From JAGWRI01 sp963728785 (GTDB lineage Bacteria > Gemmatimonadota > Gemmatimonadetes > Gemmatimonadales > Gemmatimonadaceae): 64,000 bases of DNA. A program made the position numbers and the translations under genes. Shown here piece by piece: positions 8,981-17,948 of this stretch. Below the pieces are notes generated by a model, which was given only the letters and a program-made list of their open reading frames with translations, ran no database searches and was not told the origin of the DNA. The stretch covers positions 310,001-374,000 of the forward strand of contig CAVSKV010000002.1 of assembly GCA_963728785.1 (NCBI GenBank), read 5' to 3'. The number at the start of each line of letters is the position of its first letter. Positions within the stretch are counted from its first letter, which is position 1.

Positions 8981-9694
8981 ATGAATCGCGCACGACTTTC
9001 AGCCATGAGGACGTTCGGCCGCCTGGCCGCCCGGAGCGCCCGCGCCGCATTGGTCGTTGGCGCGTTGATGCTCTGGTCCGTTCCGCATGCCGGCGCGCAG
9101 GCAGGACCGCCGCCGGGCCGAGGCGGACCGGGGGGCCGGGGCGCACCACCCAAGCCGTTCCCGCTCACGATGACGATCACCGACGGCACTATTGCTTCCT
9201 ACCGCGTGCGCGAACAGCTCGTGGGCATCAATTTCCCCAGCGACGCCGTGGGCACCTCGACCGCCGTCACCGGCGCGATCGTGTTCAACAAGGACGGGGC
9301 GATCGACAGCAGCCAGTCGAAGCTCGTGTTCGACCTGCGCACGCTGCAGAGCGATCAGTCCATGCGCGACGGGTTCATTCAGCGGAACACGCTCGAAACC
9401 GCGCAATTCCCCCAGGCCGTATTCGTGCCGAAGACGATCACGGGAATGCCCAACCCGCTCACCGGGCAATTTGGATTCGAACTGTCGGGCGACATGACCA
9501 TCCATGGCACTACCGCCCCGATCACGTGGCAGGGCATCGCCACGGTCGACAATCGCGGCAGTCTCGTCGCTGGTCGCGCCACGACCAACTTCAAGTTTGA
9601 GACGTTCGGCATGTCGGTGCCCAAGATCTTCCGCGTGGTGAGCGTGGCCGACAGCATCACGCTCGAGGTGGCGTTCCGCTCCAAGATCGAGTGA
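8981..9694 (+). CDS. YceI-like periplasmic protein
   Basis: 237 residues. ATG at 8981 is preceded by GAGGGA; longer frames upstream have no signal at their start. The signal peptide ends at PHAGAQ and is followed by a Pro/Gly-rich linker. The YceI lipocalin-like barrel shows SKLVFDLRTLQSDQSMRDGF, LETAQFPQAVFV, and the paired strands LSGDMTIHGTTAPITW and ATTNFKFETFGM. YceI proteins bind isoprenoid-type lipids in the periplasm; the exact role is unknown. Confidence 0.85.
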   Translation: MNRARLSAMRTFGRLAARSARAALVVGALMLWSVPHAGAQAGPPPGRGGPGGRGAPPKPFPLTMTITDGTIASYRVREQLVGINFPSDAVGTSTAVTGAIVFNKDGAIDSSQSKLVFDLRTLQSDQSMRDGFIQRNTLETAQFPQAVFVPKTITGMPNPLTGQFGFELSGDMTIHGTTAPITWQGIATVDNRGSLVAGRATTNFKFETFGMSVPKIFRVVSVADSITLEVAFRSKIE

Positions 9695-9736
9695 CGCAGG
9701 CCGTGCCGGCGCGACCGCCGGGCTCCCCGTGAACTC

Positions 9737-10480
9737 TTACTTCCCTGCGGCCCTGCCCAGCGTCGTCTCGATATCGGTCCGGTAGGGCGAGTACTCGGCC
9801 CCCGTAGCCGCCGCTGCGCCGCGCGGCGCGGCCGCATGGAGGCGCGCCAGGTACTTCCGCTCGGCGGCCGCGTCGTTGGCGGCATGCGCGGCGTCGGCAG
9901 CGAGCACCAGACCCAGCACGTCGCCGCCGTGGCGGGTGAGGATCGTATCGGCCTCGGCGGCGGCCAGCGCCGTGTGGCCTGCGGCCAGCGCCACCCGCCC
10001 GAGGTCGTAGCGCTGCGACAGGCTCATGCTATCCAACATCTGATATGCCGCGATGGCCATCGGCGAGAACCGGGCCACGGTATCTATATGGCGGCCCTGA
10101 TACGCCCGGAGCACGAGGTCGTGCAGCAGCTGCGCGCGCTGGGCCGGCGACATCTGGCTGATGTCGGGCGCGCCGCCGCCTGCCCCGCCGCCCGCGGGGC
10201 CACCGCCCATCCCACCGCCGCTGTCCGGCGGAGCCGCCGGCCCCGGCGTGAGCGACCGGGCGGCGAGAACCAGCGCCACTGCCACGACGGCGACCAGCGA
10301 GACCCCCGTCCACGTCCGGGAGTGGGACCGGTGCGTCGGCGGCGGAGCGGACGTCGGTTGCGCCACCCTGGGCGCAGGCGTGCCGGGCATCGGGACCACG
10401 TTGCCGCAGGACGAACAGAACTTCCCGGTCGCCGGCGCGCCGCACTCGGGACAGAAGGCCGCTCGTGGGGTCTCGCTCAT
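9737..10480 (-). CDS. zinc-ribbon membrane protein
   Basis: 247 residues. The N-terminus has a CPECGAPATGKFCSSCG zinc ribbon (CxxC...CxxC), then a Pro-rich cytoplasmic linker, one transmembrane helix (TGVSLVAVVAVALVLAARSL) and a Gly-rich then helical Ala-rich domain that may hold tetratricopeptide-like helices. Its ATG starts directly after the TAA stop of the kinase gene, with no gap, so the two are translationally coupled. A role in reading or relaying the kinase signal is an inference from position only. Confidence 0.75.
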   Translation of the reverse strand: MSETPRAAFCPECGAPATGKFCSSCGNVVPMPGTPAPRVAQPTSAPPPTHRSHSRTWTGVSLVAVVAVALVLAARSLTPGPAAPPDSGGGMGGGPAGGGAGGGAPDISQMSPAQRAQLLHDLVLRAYQGRHIDTVARFSPMAIAAYQMLDSMSLSQRYDLGRVALAAGHTALAAAEADTILTRHGGDVLGLVLAADAAHAANDAAAERKYLARLHAAAPRGAAAATGAEYSPYRTDIETTLGRAAGK

Positions 10481-13243
10481 TTACTTCGGCGCCTTCCCCG
10501 CGAGCTTCGCCTGCACCTCGGCCCCCCAGTTCGTCACTTCTACGAGCTTGTCCAGCGCCGGGGCGTTCGCCTGCTTCGCCAGGGCTCTCTGCAGGAACAC
10601 GAACCGCTGGTCACCCGGCGCCACGTCGTACGACCGGGAAGACTCGCCGCGATAGAAGTGACTCGCGTCGAACAATACGGTCTGCGTGCCGAGCGTGAAC
10701 GCCGCGGCGGGCACCACGCTTGCCGACACGAGCGCGCCGGCTCCGTTCCGGTAGAACAGCTCGCGCCCACTGTGCGCCCAGCGCGGCTCCGTGCCGCCGG
10801 ACTGCGAGACCTGCACGCGCCGCGCGTTCACGTCCGGGAATGGACGCACGTACACCTCGAAGCGCCCGGTCTCGTGGGACGCATAGGCCAGCCAGCGCCC
10901 GTCGGGCGAGAGCGCCGGGAAGATCTCGGCGAATCCGGGATCGGCCATCAGGGGCGTGGTCGTGGTATCGCCACGATGCGCCAGCACGATGTCGCGCTGG
11001 GGGCCGTTGATGTCGTACCGCAGGATGAACTGGGTGGTGTCCCGGGTCGGCGTGACCTCGATGATGCTGCGGGGTCGCGGGGGCAGCAGCGTGTCCACGC
11101 CGCCAGTGCCGTCGGCCCGCCGTCGAACGAGCGCGGTCACCTGGTCGTTGTTCCCCTTCCCCTCGCTGTATACGATCGACCGCCCGTCCGCCGCCCACAC
11201 GGGGCTCGATCCGTCTCCCGCGAACGTGAGCGGCATCAGGGCGAACGGAACCGCGTCGAGTTGCTTGACGTAAATGTCGCCGTTGCCGCTCCGCGCGACA
11301 CGCTCGACGCTCAGTGCCAGGCGGCGGCCGTCGGGCGACAACGTGAGGCCGCCGCTGCACGTGCAGTCCTGGGAAATGGGGATCGTCCACCCCGTATCGA
11401 TGGGCGTGGCCGTGCCCGTGCGCGTGACCCAGACGGGCTGGTAATTCGTGATCGCCGAGGCGGCACGGCCGACCACATAGATCAACGTGCCGTTGGCCGA
11501 AACGGCGGCGTCGGCCGTGCAGCAGTTGGGAATGCGTACTCCGTCGAGCATCGGCGCGGGGGGCCGCACGAAGCGGGACGCGCGAACGTCGAACGGGGCG
11601 GCGAGAACGCCCCCATCGTTGCGGACGAAGGCCACCGTGCCACCGGGGAGCGACCAGCCGGCGAGGACGTCCGGCACGAGGTCCGTCGATTTGAGCGTCC
11701 GCAGGTCGAGCACCCGGAAGTCGCTCTTGGCGCACGCGTTCGTGCACGCGGCGATCAGCGCGCTCCCGCCGCCCGGCAGGCCGGCCACGCTGACGACGCC
11801 CCGCGCACTCGTATCGCTCAGATTCGGCGCCGCGAACAGCTGGCGGGGCGCGCCGCCATCCTGTCCCACGGCACGCACGCCGAAGCCGGCGTCCACGTAC
11901 AGGATCGTGCCGCCATCTAGCCACGCAAGGGAAGTCACGGTGCCCGTGCTGGCGGAATCGGCGATGACGACCGAGGCTCCGCCGCCCCGAGGCACTTTCT
12001 TCACCTTTCCGTCGCGGGTGACGAAGGCGATCCACGCGCCGTCGGGTGAGAACCTCGGCGCGCCGGCGGCGCCGTCGGTGCCGGTTATCACAGTGGCGTC
12101 GAGTCGATCGCGCTGCTTCGCGAAGAGCTGCCAGCCACCCGCGGTGCTGTCCACGAACACCACTATGTCGCCGTCGGGCGAGATCGCGACCCCCCTTCCA
12201 ACCAATCCCGGCCGGACTTCCGGGGCGTCCCAGAGCACCGTGCGGTACCGGCTGACCACCGGCGGCGCGGCAGGTCGCAACCAGCCCCAGAGCGCCGCCG
12301 CGATCGCCGCCGCGGCGAGCACCAACATGCCGACGAACGGACGCGTGAAGACCCGGGTCCTGCCCGCTCCACGGATCGCGGCCGCGGCATTTAACGTCGC
12401 GGTCGTGAACCCGGTATTGGCCAGCGCCTCGCTGAACGCCTTGGCGCTCTCGAACCGGTCGGCAGGCAGCTTCTCGAGCGCCTTGTCGAGCGCCGCCACC
12501 ACGTTGGGGGGCACGTTCTTGCGGAACTCGCTCACCGGCCGCGCCCGCTCGGTGATGATCCGCATGATCACCTGCTGCGCCGGTCCGCCCACGTGCGGCG
12601 GCTGGCCGGCCAGCATCTCGTACAGCACGCTGGCCAGCGAGTACACGTCGCTCCGCGGCGTGATCTCCTTCTCGGCCGTCGCCTGCTCCGGGCTCATGTA
12701 GTGCGGCGTGCCGAGCGAGAGTCCCGTCTCCGTCATCCGCCCACCCGCCGCCGCGCTCACCGCCAGCGCGATCCCGAAGTCCGCCACCAGCGCGTGCCCC
12801 CCGTGCAGCAGGATGTTCTCCGGCTTCACGTCCCGGTGCACGATGCCGTGCTCGTGCGCGTACTGCAGGGCGTCCAGCACCTCGCGCGCAATGCGGATGG
12901 CCTCGTCCACGCCGAGCTGCGTTTCGCGAGTGAGCTTCTCGCGCAGCGTCTCGCCCTCGATGTAGGGCATGACGTAGAACAGGAAGCCGTCGGCGACGCC
13001 CGAATCGAACAGCGGCAGCAGGTGCGGGTGCTGGAGGCTCGCCGTGGTCTTGATCTCCTGTACGAACCGTTCCCCGCCGAGCACCGCGGCGAGTTCCGGC
13101 TTGAGGAGCTTGAGCGCGACCTTGCGGTCGTGCTTCAGGTCCTCGCACAGGTACACCGATGCCATCCCGCCTTCGCCGAGGTGGCGTTCGATGCGGTAGC
13201 GGCCGGCGAGGGCAGTATTCAGGCGGTCGGTCTGCTGCGTCAC
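10481..13243 (-). CDS. PknB-type Ser/Thr kinase with C-terminal beta-propeller
   Basis: 920 residues, GTG start at 13243. The cytosolic kinase domain (1 to about 280) is complete: Gly-rich loop HLGEGGMASVYL (21-32), Lys45, Glu63, HRDVKPEN from 136, DFG at 155-157, and a GTPHYMSPEQ activation segment. A single membrane helix follows (FVGMLVLAAAAIAAALWGWL, about 305-325). The exported remainder has repeated blades with SPDG/W motifs, as in TolB/WD40 propellers, for example LSPDGRRLALSVE and LSPDGRWLAYAS. This kinase-propeller layout is common in Gemmatimonadota and Acidobacteriota. The ligand and substrates are unknown. Confidence 0.9.
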   Translation of the reverse strand: MTQQTDRLNTALAGRYRIERHLGEGGMASVYLCEDLKHDRKVALKLLKPELAAVLGGERFVQEIKTTASLQHPHLLPLFDSGVADGFLFYVMPYIEGETLREKLTRETQLGVDEAIRIAREVLDALQYAHEHGIVHRDVKPENILLHGGHALVADFGIALAVSAAAGGRMTETGLSLGTPHYMSPEQATAEKEITPRSDVYSLASVLYEMLAGQPPHVGGPAQQVIMRIITERARPVSEFRKNVPPNVVAALDKALEKLPADRFESAKAFSEALANTGFTTATLNAAAAIRGAGRTRVFTRPFVGMLVLAAAAIAAALWGWLRPAAPPVVSRYRTVLWDAPEVRPGLVGRGVAISPDGDIVVFVDSTAGGWQLFAKQRDRLDATVITGTDGAAGAPRFSPDGAWIAFVTRDGKVKKVPRGGGASVVIADSASTGTVTSLAWLDGGTILYVDAGFGVRAVGQDGGAPRQLFAAPNLSDTSARGVVSVAGLPGGGSALIAACTNACAKSDFRVLDLRTLKSTDLVPDVLAGWSLPGGTVAFVRNDGGVLAAPFDVRASRFVRPPAPMLDGVRIPNCCTADAAVSANGTLIYVVGRAASAITNYQPVWVTRTGTATPIDTGWTIPISQDCTCSGGLTLSPDGRRLALSVERVARSGNGDIYVKQLDAVPFALMPLTFAGDGSSPVWAADGRSIVYSEGKGNNDQVTALVRRRADGTGGVDTLLPPRPRSIIEVTPTRDTTQFILRYDINGPQRDIVLAHRGDTTTTPLMADPGFAEIFPALSPDGRWLAYASHETGRFEVYVRPFPDVNARRVQVSQSGGTEPRWAHSGRELFYRNGAGALVSASVVPAAAFTLGTQTVLFDASHFYRGESSRSYDVAPGDQRFVFLQRALAKQANAPALDKLVEVTNWGAEVQAKLAGKAPK

Positions 13244-13457
13244 GAGGGTCTCGTTTTTGGGAAAACGGTGGCCGGTGGGAGGAGACCAAGAATACGATTA
13301 TTCCGCTCTTGCCACTAGAGCGCAATCACGGGCGGAACACAACCGCCGCGATTACCCCAAGCCCTTAGGCGAGACTGTTCCCGTCAGGCCGGCCCCAGCG
13401 CAGGCGGGCGGCCGATCCGCACCCATTCCGCCGCGCTGGCGCCCGCGCCAAGTTTGC

Positions 13458-14024
13458 ATGGTCCATTTTCCGCGACGAGGGCTGGTGCCCCACGGTACGA
13501 ACGCGCCGGAGGACGCCCACTGGGCCGATCGCATTCACGATGTCTTCGGACGCGCGCGAATCCGGCAGGTGGCCTACGTCCCCGATGCGGGCCATGCGCG
13601 CCTCATCGCACTCTGCCGCGACGACGCCTCGGTGCGTGACATTGCCCTGACCACTGAGGAGGAGGGCGTGGCCCTCGCCGCCGGGGCGTGGCTGGGCGGG
13701 CAACGCTCGGCGCTCCTCATGCAGTCGAGCGGCATTGGCAACTGCGTCAACATGCTGGCGATGACCCGCGCCTGCGGCTTCCCGCTGTTAATGCTCGTCA
13801 CCATGCGCGGGGAGTTCGAGGAGTTCAATCCGTGGCAGGTCCCGATGGGGACCACGGCGGAGGCGGTGCTGCGGCTCTGTGGGCTGGACGTCCGCCGCGT
13901 GGACGGGGCGGCCGACGTGGAGTCGGTAGTCGAGTCGGCGGCCGAGCGGGTGTTCCGCGACGAGGCCGCGGTAGCGGTGCTCCTCTCGCAACGCCTGATC
14001 GGCCGCAAGCAGTGGGTGAAGTGA
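13458..14024 (+). CDS. TPP-dependent decarboxylase, alpha-type (PYR) subunit
   Basis: 188 residues from the first ATG after the Pro/Arg-rich spacer; no clear ribosome binding site, so the start is uncertain. The fold is the pyrimidine-binding domain of thiamine pyrophosphate enzymes: the catalytic Glu pattern ALTTEEEGVALAAGAWLGG, then ALLMQSSGIGNCVNMLAM and FPLLMLVTMRGEF. It resembles the alpha subunit of split sulfopyruvate/phosphonopyruvate decarboxylases. Its stop overlaps the start of the partner (TGATG). No coenzyme M or phosphonate genes are nearby, so the substrate is open. Confidence 0.8.
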   Translation: MVHFPRRGLVPHGTNAPEDAHWADRIHDVFGRARIRQVAYVPDAGHARLIALCRDDASVRDIALTTEEEGVALAAGAWLGGQRSALLMQSSGIGNCVNMLAMTRACGFPLLMLVTMRGEFEEFNPWQVPMGTTAEAVLRLCGLDVRRVDGAADVESVVESAAERVFRDEAAVAVLLSQRLIGRKQWVK

Positions 14025-14626
14025 TGCTCGACAGGCGTGACGTGGTCCGGCGACTGCTCGCATCGCGCGGCAATACGCTCGTGGTCGCCGGGCTCGGCGC
14101 GAGCGCCTGGGATGTCGCGGCGGCCGGCGACGACCCCTGCAACTTCTACCTCTGGGGCGGCATGGGCGGCGCTGCGATGGTCGGGCTCGGGCTGGCGCTT
14201 GCCCAGCCGCTCCGGCGCGTGCTCGTCATCACCGGCGACGGCGAACTGCTGATGGGGATGGGCTCGCTCGCGACGATCGCCTTGCAGCGGCCGCGCAATC
14301 TGGCGATCGTCGCGCTCGACAATGGGCGCTACGGAGAAACCGGCATGCAGCCGAGCCACACCGCGGGTCCAACGAAGCTGGTGGCCGTGGCGGCCGGTTG
14401 CGGCATCGCCGCTGCGTACGACGTTCAGACTGACGCCGACCTCGTGCGGCTCGTGTCCACGCTCGTCGACCAGACGGACGTCGTGTTCGCGCGGATTCAC
14501 ATCGCGCCGGATGAGTTGCCCCGCGTGCTCCCGGAGCGCGATGGTGCGCGCCTCAAGATGCGCTTCCGCGCCGCGCTCGGAGTCGGCGGGGACGGACCCC
14601 TCGTGCGGGACCGCCCCATTCATTAA
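14024..14626 (+). CDS. TPP-dependent decarboxylase, beta-type (PP) subunit
   Basis: 200 residues. ATG at 14024 overlaps the upstream stop by one base. The diphosphate-binding motif is intact: GDGELLMGMGSLATIA, then NLAIVALDNGRYGETG about 28 residues after GDG. The N-terminus has FYLWGGMGGAAMVGLGLAL, as in sulfopyruvate/phosphonopyruvate decarboxylase beta subunits. With the upstream PYR subunit it should form a hetero-oligomer that decarboxylates a 2-oxo acid. The ATP-grasp gene begins about 110 bp downstream on the same strand and may use the product or act separately. Confidence 0.85.
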   Translation: MLDRRDVVRRLLASRGNTLVVAGLGASAWDVAAAGDDPCNFYLWGGMGGAAMVGLGLALAQPLRRVLVITGDGELLMGMGSLATIALQRPRNLAIVALDNGRYGETGMQPSHTAGPTKLVAVAAGCGIAAAYDVQTDADLVRLVSTLVDQTDVVFARIHIAPDELPRVLPERDGARLKMRFRAALGVGGDGPLVRDRPIH

Positions 14627-14738
14627 CATCCCTCGCTTATGCCTGGGCTGCATGAAGCCGGAGGCCACCAGGCCGGAACCGCTTCACACGACGGCGCAGC
14701 TCGAAGCGCCGGGCACCAACTTGTTCGGGGAACGTCCC

Positions 14739-15716
14739 ATGCGCATCTGCCTGCTCACGACCGAGGATCTCGACGCCGAACCGGATGTTGACGACGATCC
14801 GCCCTGCGATCCGCGGCCCTATCTCCCGGAAGCGACGTGGCATGTAGTGGCGCTGGAAAAGGCGACGGCCGTCGAGCAGGTCACCCGGCTGGTGAGCGAG
14901 GGGTTCGACCTGTTCTTCAATCTCTGCGACGGGGCGGCGGACGAGGACGAGTCGCCGGGCATCGAGGTCGTCCACACGCTGGAGCAGGCCGGCGTGCCCT
15001 TCACCGGGGCGACGTCGGTATTCTACGAGCCGTCGCGCGAGCAGATGAAGCAGGCCTGTCGCGCCGCGGGGATCGCGACGCCGGCGCACGTCGTCGCGAG
15101 GGTCCCGGAGGACGTCGAACGAGCCGTCGCGACGTTGCGCTTTCCGCTGTTCGTCAAGCACTGGAGCAGCTATGCCAGCATCGGTCTGAGCCCTGCCTCG
15201 CGGGTCCTGACGCCGGAGGACCTGCGCCTCGAAGCGGGCAAGGTCATTTCGCGCTTCGGGGCGGCGCTGATCGAGGAGTACGTTGAAGGCGTCGAGTGCA
15301 CCGTGCTGGTGGCCGAGAATCCTTGCGACCCGCTGCGGCCGACGTCCTACACGCCAATTCAGTACCGTTTCCCTGACGGGGAAAGCTTCAAGCACGAGGC
15401 GCTGAAGTGGGTCGACTGGCGCGACATGCAATCGTTTCCGGTCGAGGACCCGGCGCTGGCCGCGCGGCTGCGGGACGAGGCCGCCAGGTTCTTCGTCGCG
15501 TTGAACGGCGCCAGCTTCGGTCGCTGTGACGTGCGAGTGGCCAGCGACGGCACCCCCTACTGGCTCGAGATCAATGCGAACTGCGGGATCTACTATCCGA
15601 AAACGGACCCCGGAGGCGCAGACCTGATCCTGATGAATGATCCCGCCGGGCACGAGGGGTTCACGCGGCAGATCGTCGCCGCGGCGATCGCGCGGCACGC
15701 CGGGCGTGGCGCCTGA
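14739..15716 (+). CDS. D-alanine-D-alanine-ligase-like ATP-grasp protein
   Basis: 325 residues. ATG at 14739 follows GGGGAA; an upstream in-frame ATG at 14653 would add 29 residues without a better signal. ATP-grasp features: an N-terminal LFFNLCDGAADEDESPGIEV segment like the Ddl E-x-G region, FPLFVKHWSSYASIGLSPAS, LIEEYVEGVECTVLV, and metal-binding WLEINANCGIYYPKTDPGG. It probably joins a carboxylate to an amine using ATP. It is not the housekeeping Ddl: the C-terminal motif ends NCGIYYPK rather than the usual NxxPG. Substrate unknown. Confidence 0.78.
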   Translation: MRICLLTTEDLDAEPDVDDDPPCDPRPYLPEATWHVVALEKATAVEQVTRLVSEGFDLFFNLCDGAADEDESPGIEVVHTLEQAGVPFTGATSVFYEPSREQMKQACRAAGIATPAHVVARVPEDVERAVATLRFPLFVKHWSSYASIGLSPASRVLTPEDLRLEAGKVISRFGAALIEEYVEGVECTVLVAENPCDPLRPTSYTPIQYRFPDGESFKHEALKWVDWRDMQSFPVEDPALAARLRDEAARFFVALNGASFGRCDVRVASDGTPYWLEINANCGIYYPKTDPGGADLILMNDPAGHEGFTRQIVAAAIARHAGRGA

Positions 15717-15765
15717 TGAAGGAATCAACGGACATCGAACGTACCCCGCGCCCCCGGGATCAGCT

Positions 15766-15793
15766 CCACGCGAAAGCCCCGCTCGACTGTGGA
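15766..15793 (+). repeat. third copy of the tRNA-Ile downstream segment
   Basis: 22 bases at 15766-15787 are identical to 38214-38235, and the match goes on for five of the next six bases. At 38214 the segment is one arm of the terminator downstream of the tRNA-Ile. Here the other arm is missing. It sits in the gap between the ATP-grasp and slipin genes, outside the island's left border. Confidence 0.6.
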
Positions 15794-15835
15794 CTCGCAT
15801 CACCGGGATCGCCACGGTGCTGATTTACGGGACGA

Positions 15836-16606
15836 TCAGGCCGCCCCGTCCGCGCGGATCATCTTCACAGCTTCCTGCACTGTGGTCATGAACTGTGCCG
15901 GGAAGATGATGGTCGAGTTCTTTTCCACGCTGATCTCGGCCATCGTCTGCAAGGTCCGCAGTTGGAGGGCCACGGGATGCGCCGCGATGATATCCGCCGC
16001 CTCACCGAGCTTGACGGCCGCCTGAAACTCGCCTTCGGCCGCGACGATCTTTGCGCGGCGCTCGCGTTCGGCCTCTGCCTCCTTGGCCATGGCGCGCTGC
16101 ATGTTGTCCGGTAGCGTGATGTCCTTGATCTCGACGGCCGTGACCTGGGCGCCCCACGGCTCGGTATGCCCGTCGATGACATCCTTGATCCGGGCGTTGA
16201 TGTCCAGCGTTTGCGAGAGGAGTTGATCGAGGCTGAACTGGCCCACGACGTTGCGCACGGTGGTCTGGCTGATCTGATTGATGGCGGCGTCGACGTTCTC
16301 GATGGCAATCACGGACTTGGCCGGATCGACGATGTGATAGTATGCCACTGCGGCGATGTCGATGGAGACGTTGTCCCTGGTGATGATCTTCTGCGAGGGA
16401 ATGTTCATCGTGATTGTGCGCAGGGTCACCCGCGTCATCTGCTCGATTGCCGGGATGAGGACGATGAGGCCGGGGCCGCGCACTCCCGTGAACTTGCCCA
16501 GGCGGAAAATGACGCCACGGTCGTATTCCTTCACGACCCGCAGCGAAAGGGCCACCAGCGCGACGGCGACCGCACCAACGAACATGGCAATGGACATGGA
16601 CATCAC
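15836..16606 (-). CDS. slipin / stomatin-like SPFH protein
   Basis: 256 residues. An N-terminal hydrophobic hairpin (FVGAVAVALVALSLRVV) is followed by the band-7 signature VKEYDRGVIFRLGKFTGVRG and GPGLIVLIPAIEQM, then ITRDNVSIDIAAVAYYHI and a charged helix DNMQRAMAKEAEAERERRAK that leads to oligomerisation. Slipins form membrane-associated rings and usually pair with an NfeD-type protein; none is adjacent here. Likely role: membrane microdomain organisation or quality control. Confidence 0.9.
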   Translation of the reverse strand: MMSMSIAMFVGAVAVALVALSLRVVKEYDRGVIFRLGKFTGVRGPGLIVLIPAIEQMTRVTLRTITMNIPSQKIITRDNVSIDIAAVAYYHIVDPAKSVIAIENVDAAINQISQTTVRNVVGQFSLDQLLSQTLDINARIKDVIDGHTEPWGAQVTAVEIKDITLPDNMQRAMAKEAEAERERRAKIVAAEGEFQAAVKLGEAADIIAAHPVALQLRTLQTMAEISVEKNSTIIFPAQFMTTVQEAVKMIRADGAA

Positions 16607-16724
16607 TCGACGGAAGAGGCGGAGAAGCGACTGAGCTCTGAGTATACGCTAAAGACACCCGGGCTGCTCATCACGCCGGCAAGGACGATGCGGGCATGGG
16701 GAGGCGCCATCGCGGACCGGCCGA

Positions 16725-17948
16725 TTACCGCCCGTCGGCCAGCAGCACGGCGGCCCGCGCCCGTGGGTAGTCGAGAATGAGCGTGACGTACCGCCACACG
16801 GACCCGCCGAGCGCTCCTTCGATCGGCTTATCCATATACTGCGACATGAAGGTGTCGAAGGATGCGTTGGGCCGCTCGCTAAACCACACGGGCCCAATGT
16901 CTCGGCCGCCGATATTGATACTCGGCACTCGAATCATCGCGGCGCTGTCTGCGGCTTCGGCGTCTCGGACCACAACCCAGTCGGGGTGCCGTTGGTGCCA
17001 TGCCTCGAAGCGTCGCGTGGTGATGAAACTCGTAGCGCGTTGTCGGGGCTCGCCGGGCGCGATGGCCGCCCACGCGTGCGGCGTGAGTTCAGTCATTGCG
17101 CCGGTATCGAGGAGAAATTGGATCGTGTCGCCGTCGATCTGCGCGGCGATGCGGGGGAAGCTGTTCCTGCGATGCCCCGCAGCATCGGTTTGGAAGCCAA
17201 GCGGCACCCAGCACGCAGGATCGGTTGGCCCCGTTGGCGCCGTGCCGTTGAAATAGAGACGGCGATTCGGATAATCAAAGGTCCACACGCGGCCAGCAAA
17301 CCAACCGGTGCCCAGCCGTCCGTCCCACGCGTACCCACCGGCCTCTTGTGGCGGCGAGTCGTTGTACTGGACGAGCAACTCAGCCGTATCCGGCCGTGAT
17401 GATGGAATCGCCGGGAAGGTGGAGTCGCCGCGAACCAAGGGCACTTTCGCCAACATGCTTAGGCCGTGTGCCTGCCCGTTCGTCCATTGCTCGGTATCCA
17501 CCGGAACTCCGAGACGTCGCACGGCCTCCGGATAGAGTGAGTTCAGGCCACCACCGGTATCCGTGTAGAGGCACAAATCACCGGCTCCCGTCACGTGCCA
17601 GAGGGCGAAGACGCGGTTGCCGATGAAGTCGGTTGGCACCTGTCGCCCGTGGCTCGTGGCGGTACACCCCGCTGGCGAGAGCGGCGGGATCAGCCCTACT
17701 GGCGCTGTCAACGCCATGACGAGCAGGAGAGAGAACATTGGCGTGAGCCTCGGGTTTGGAGAGGGACCGCCGAGTCCTGCCGAGGTATGCATGCTGAGGC
17801 CGCCGCTCGGGAACCCGAGGCCCACGGCCGCGTGCAACTCGGCGCGGCCCCAGGGATCCTGGGCCCATAGGGGCGCGGCGACGGCCATTGCGACCAGCGT
17901 TGTGCGAAGGAACAGACGCGAACCCTGACACCACGGAAGACGGATCAT
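16725..17948 (-). CDS. two-lobed retropepsin-like aspartic protease, exported
   Basis: About 407 residues; ATG at 17948 has GAGGAGA upstream. Two DTG motifs are present in one chain: CLYTDTGGGLNSLYPEA and FLLDTGAMTELTPHAWA. Each is followed by a typical end-of-lobe strand, FDYPNRRLYFNG and LGGSVWRYVTLILDYPRARA. This is the layout of a tandem retropepsin-like domain that could form an intramolecular pseudo-dimer. The N-terminus is odd: a first signal (RLFLRTTLVAMAVAAPLWAQ) and a barrel-like stretch, then a second hydrophobic run from Met at 17738 (FSLLLVMALTAPVGLIPPL). The gene may be a fusion, or translation may start at 17738. Confidence 0.6.
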   Translation of the reverse strand: MIRLPWCQGSRLFLRTTLVAMAVAAPLWAQDPWGRAELHAAVGLGFPSGGLSMHTSAGLGGPSPNPRLTPMFSLLLVMALTAPVGLIPPLSPAGCTATSHGRQVPTDFIGNRVFALWHVTGAGDLCLYTDTGGGLNSLYPEAVRRLGVPVDTEQWTNGQAHGLSMLAKVPLVRGDSTFPAIPSSRPDTAELLVQYNDSPPQEAGGYAWDGRLGTGWFAGRVWTFDYPNRRLYFNGTAPTGPTDPACWVPLGFQTDAAGHRRNSFPRIAAQIDGDTIQFLLDTGAMTELTPHAWAAIAPGEPRQRATSFITTRRFEAWHQRHPDWVVVRDAEAADSAAMIRVPSINIGGRDIGPVWFSERPNASFDTFMSQYMDKPIEGALGGSVWRYVTLILDYPRARAAVLLADGR

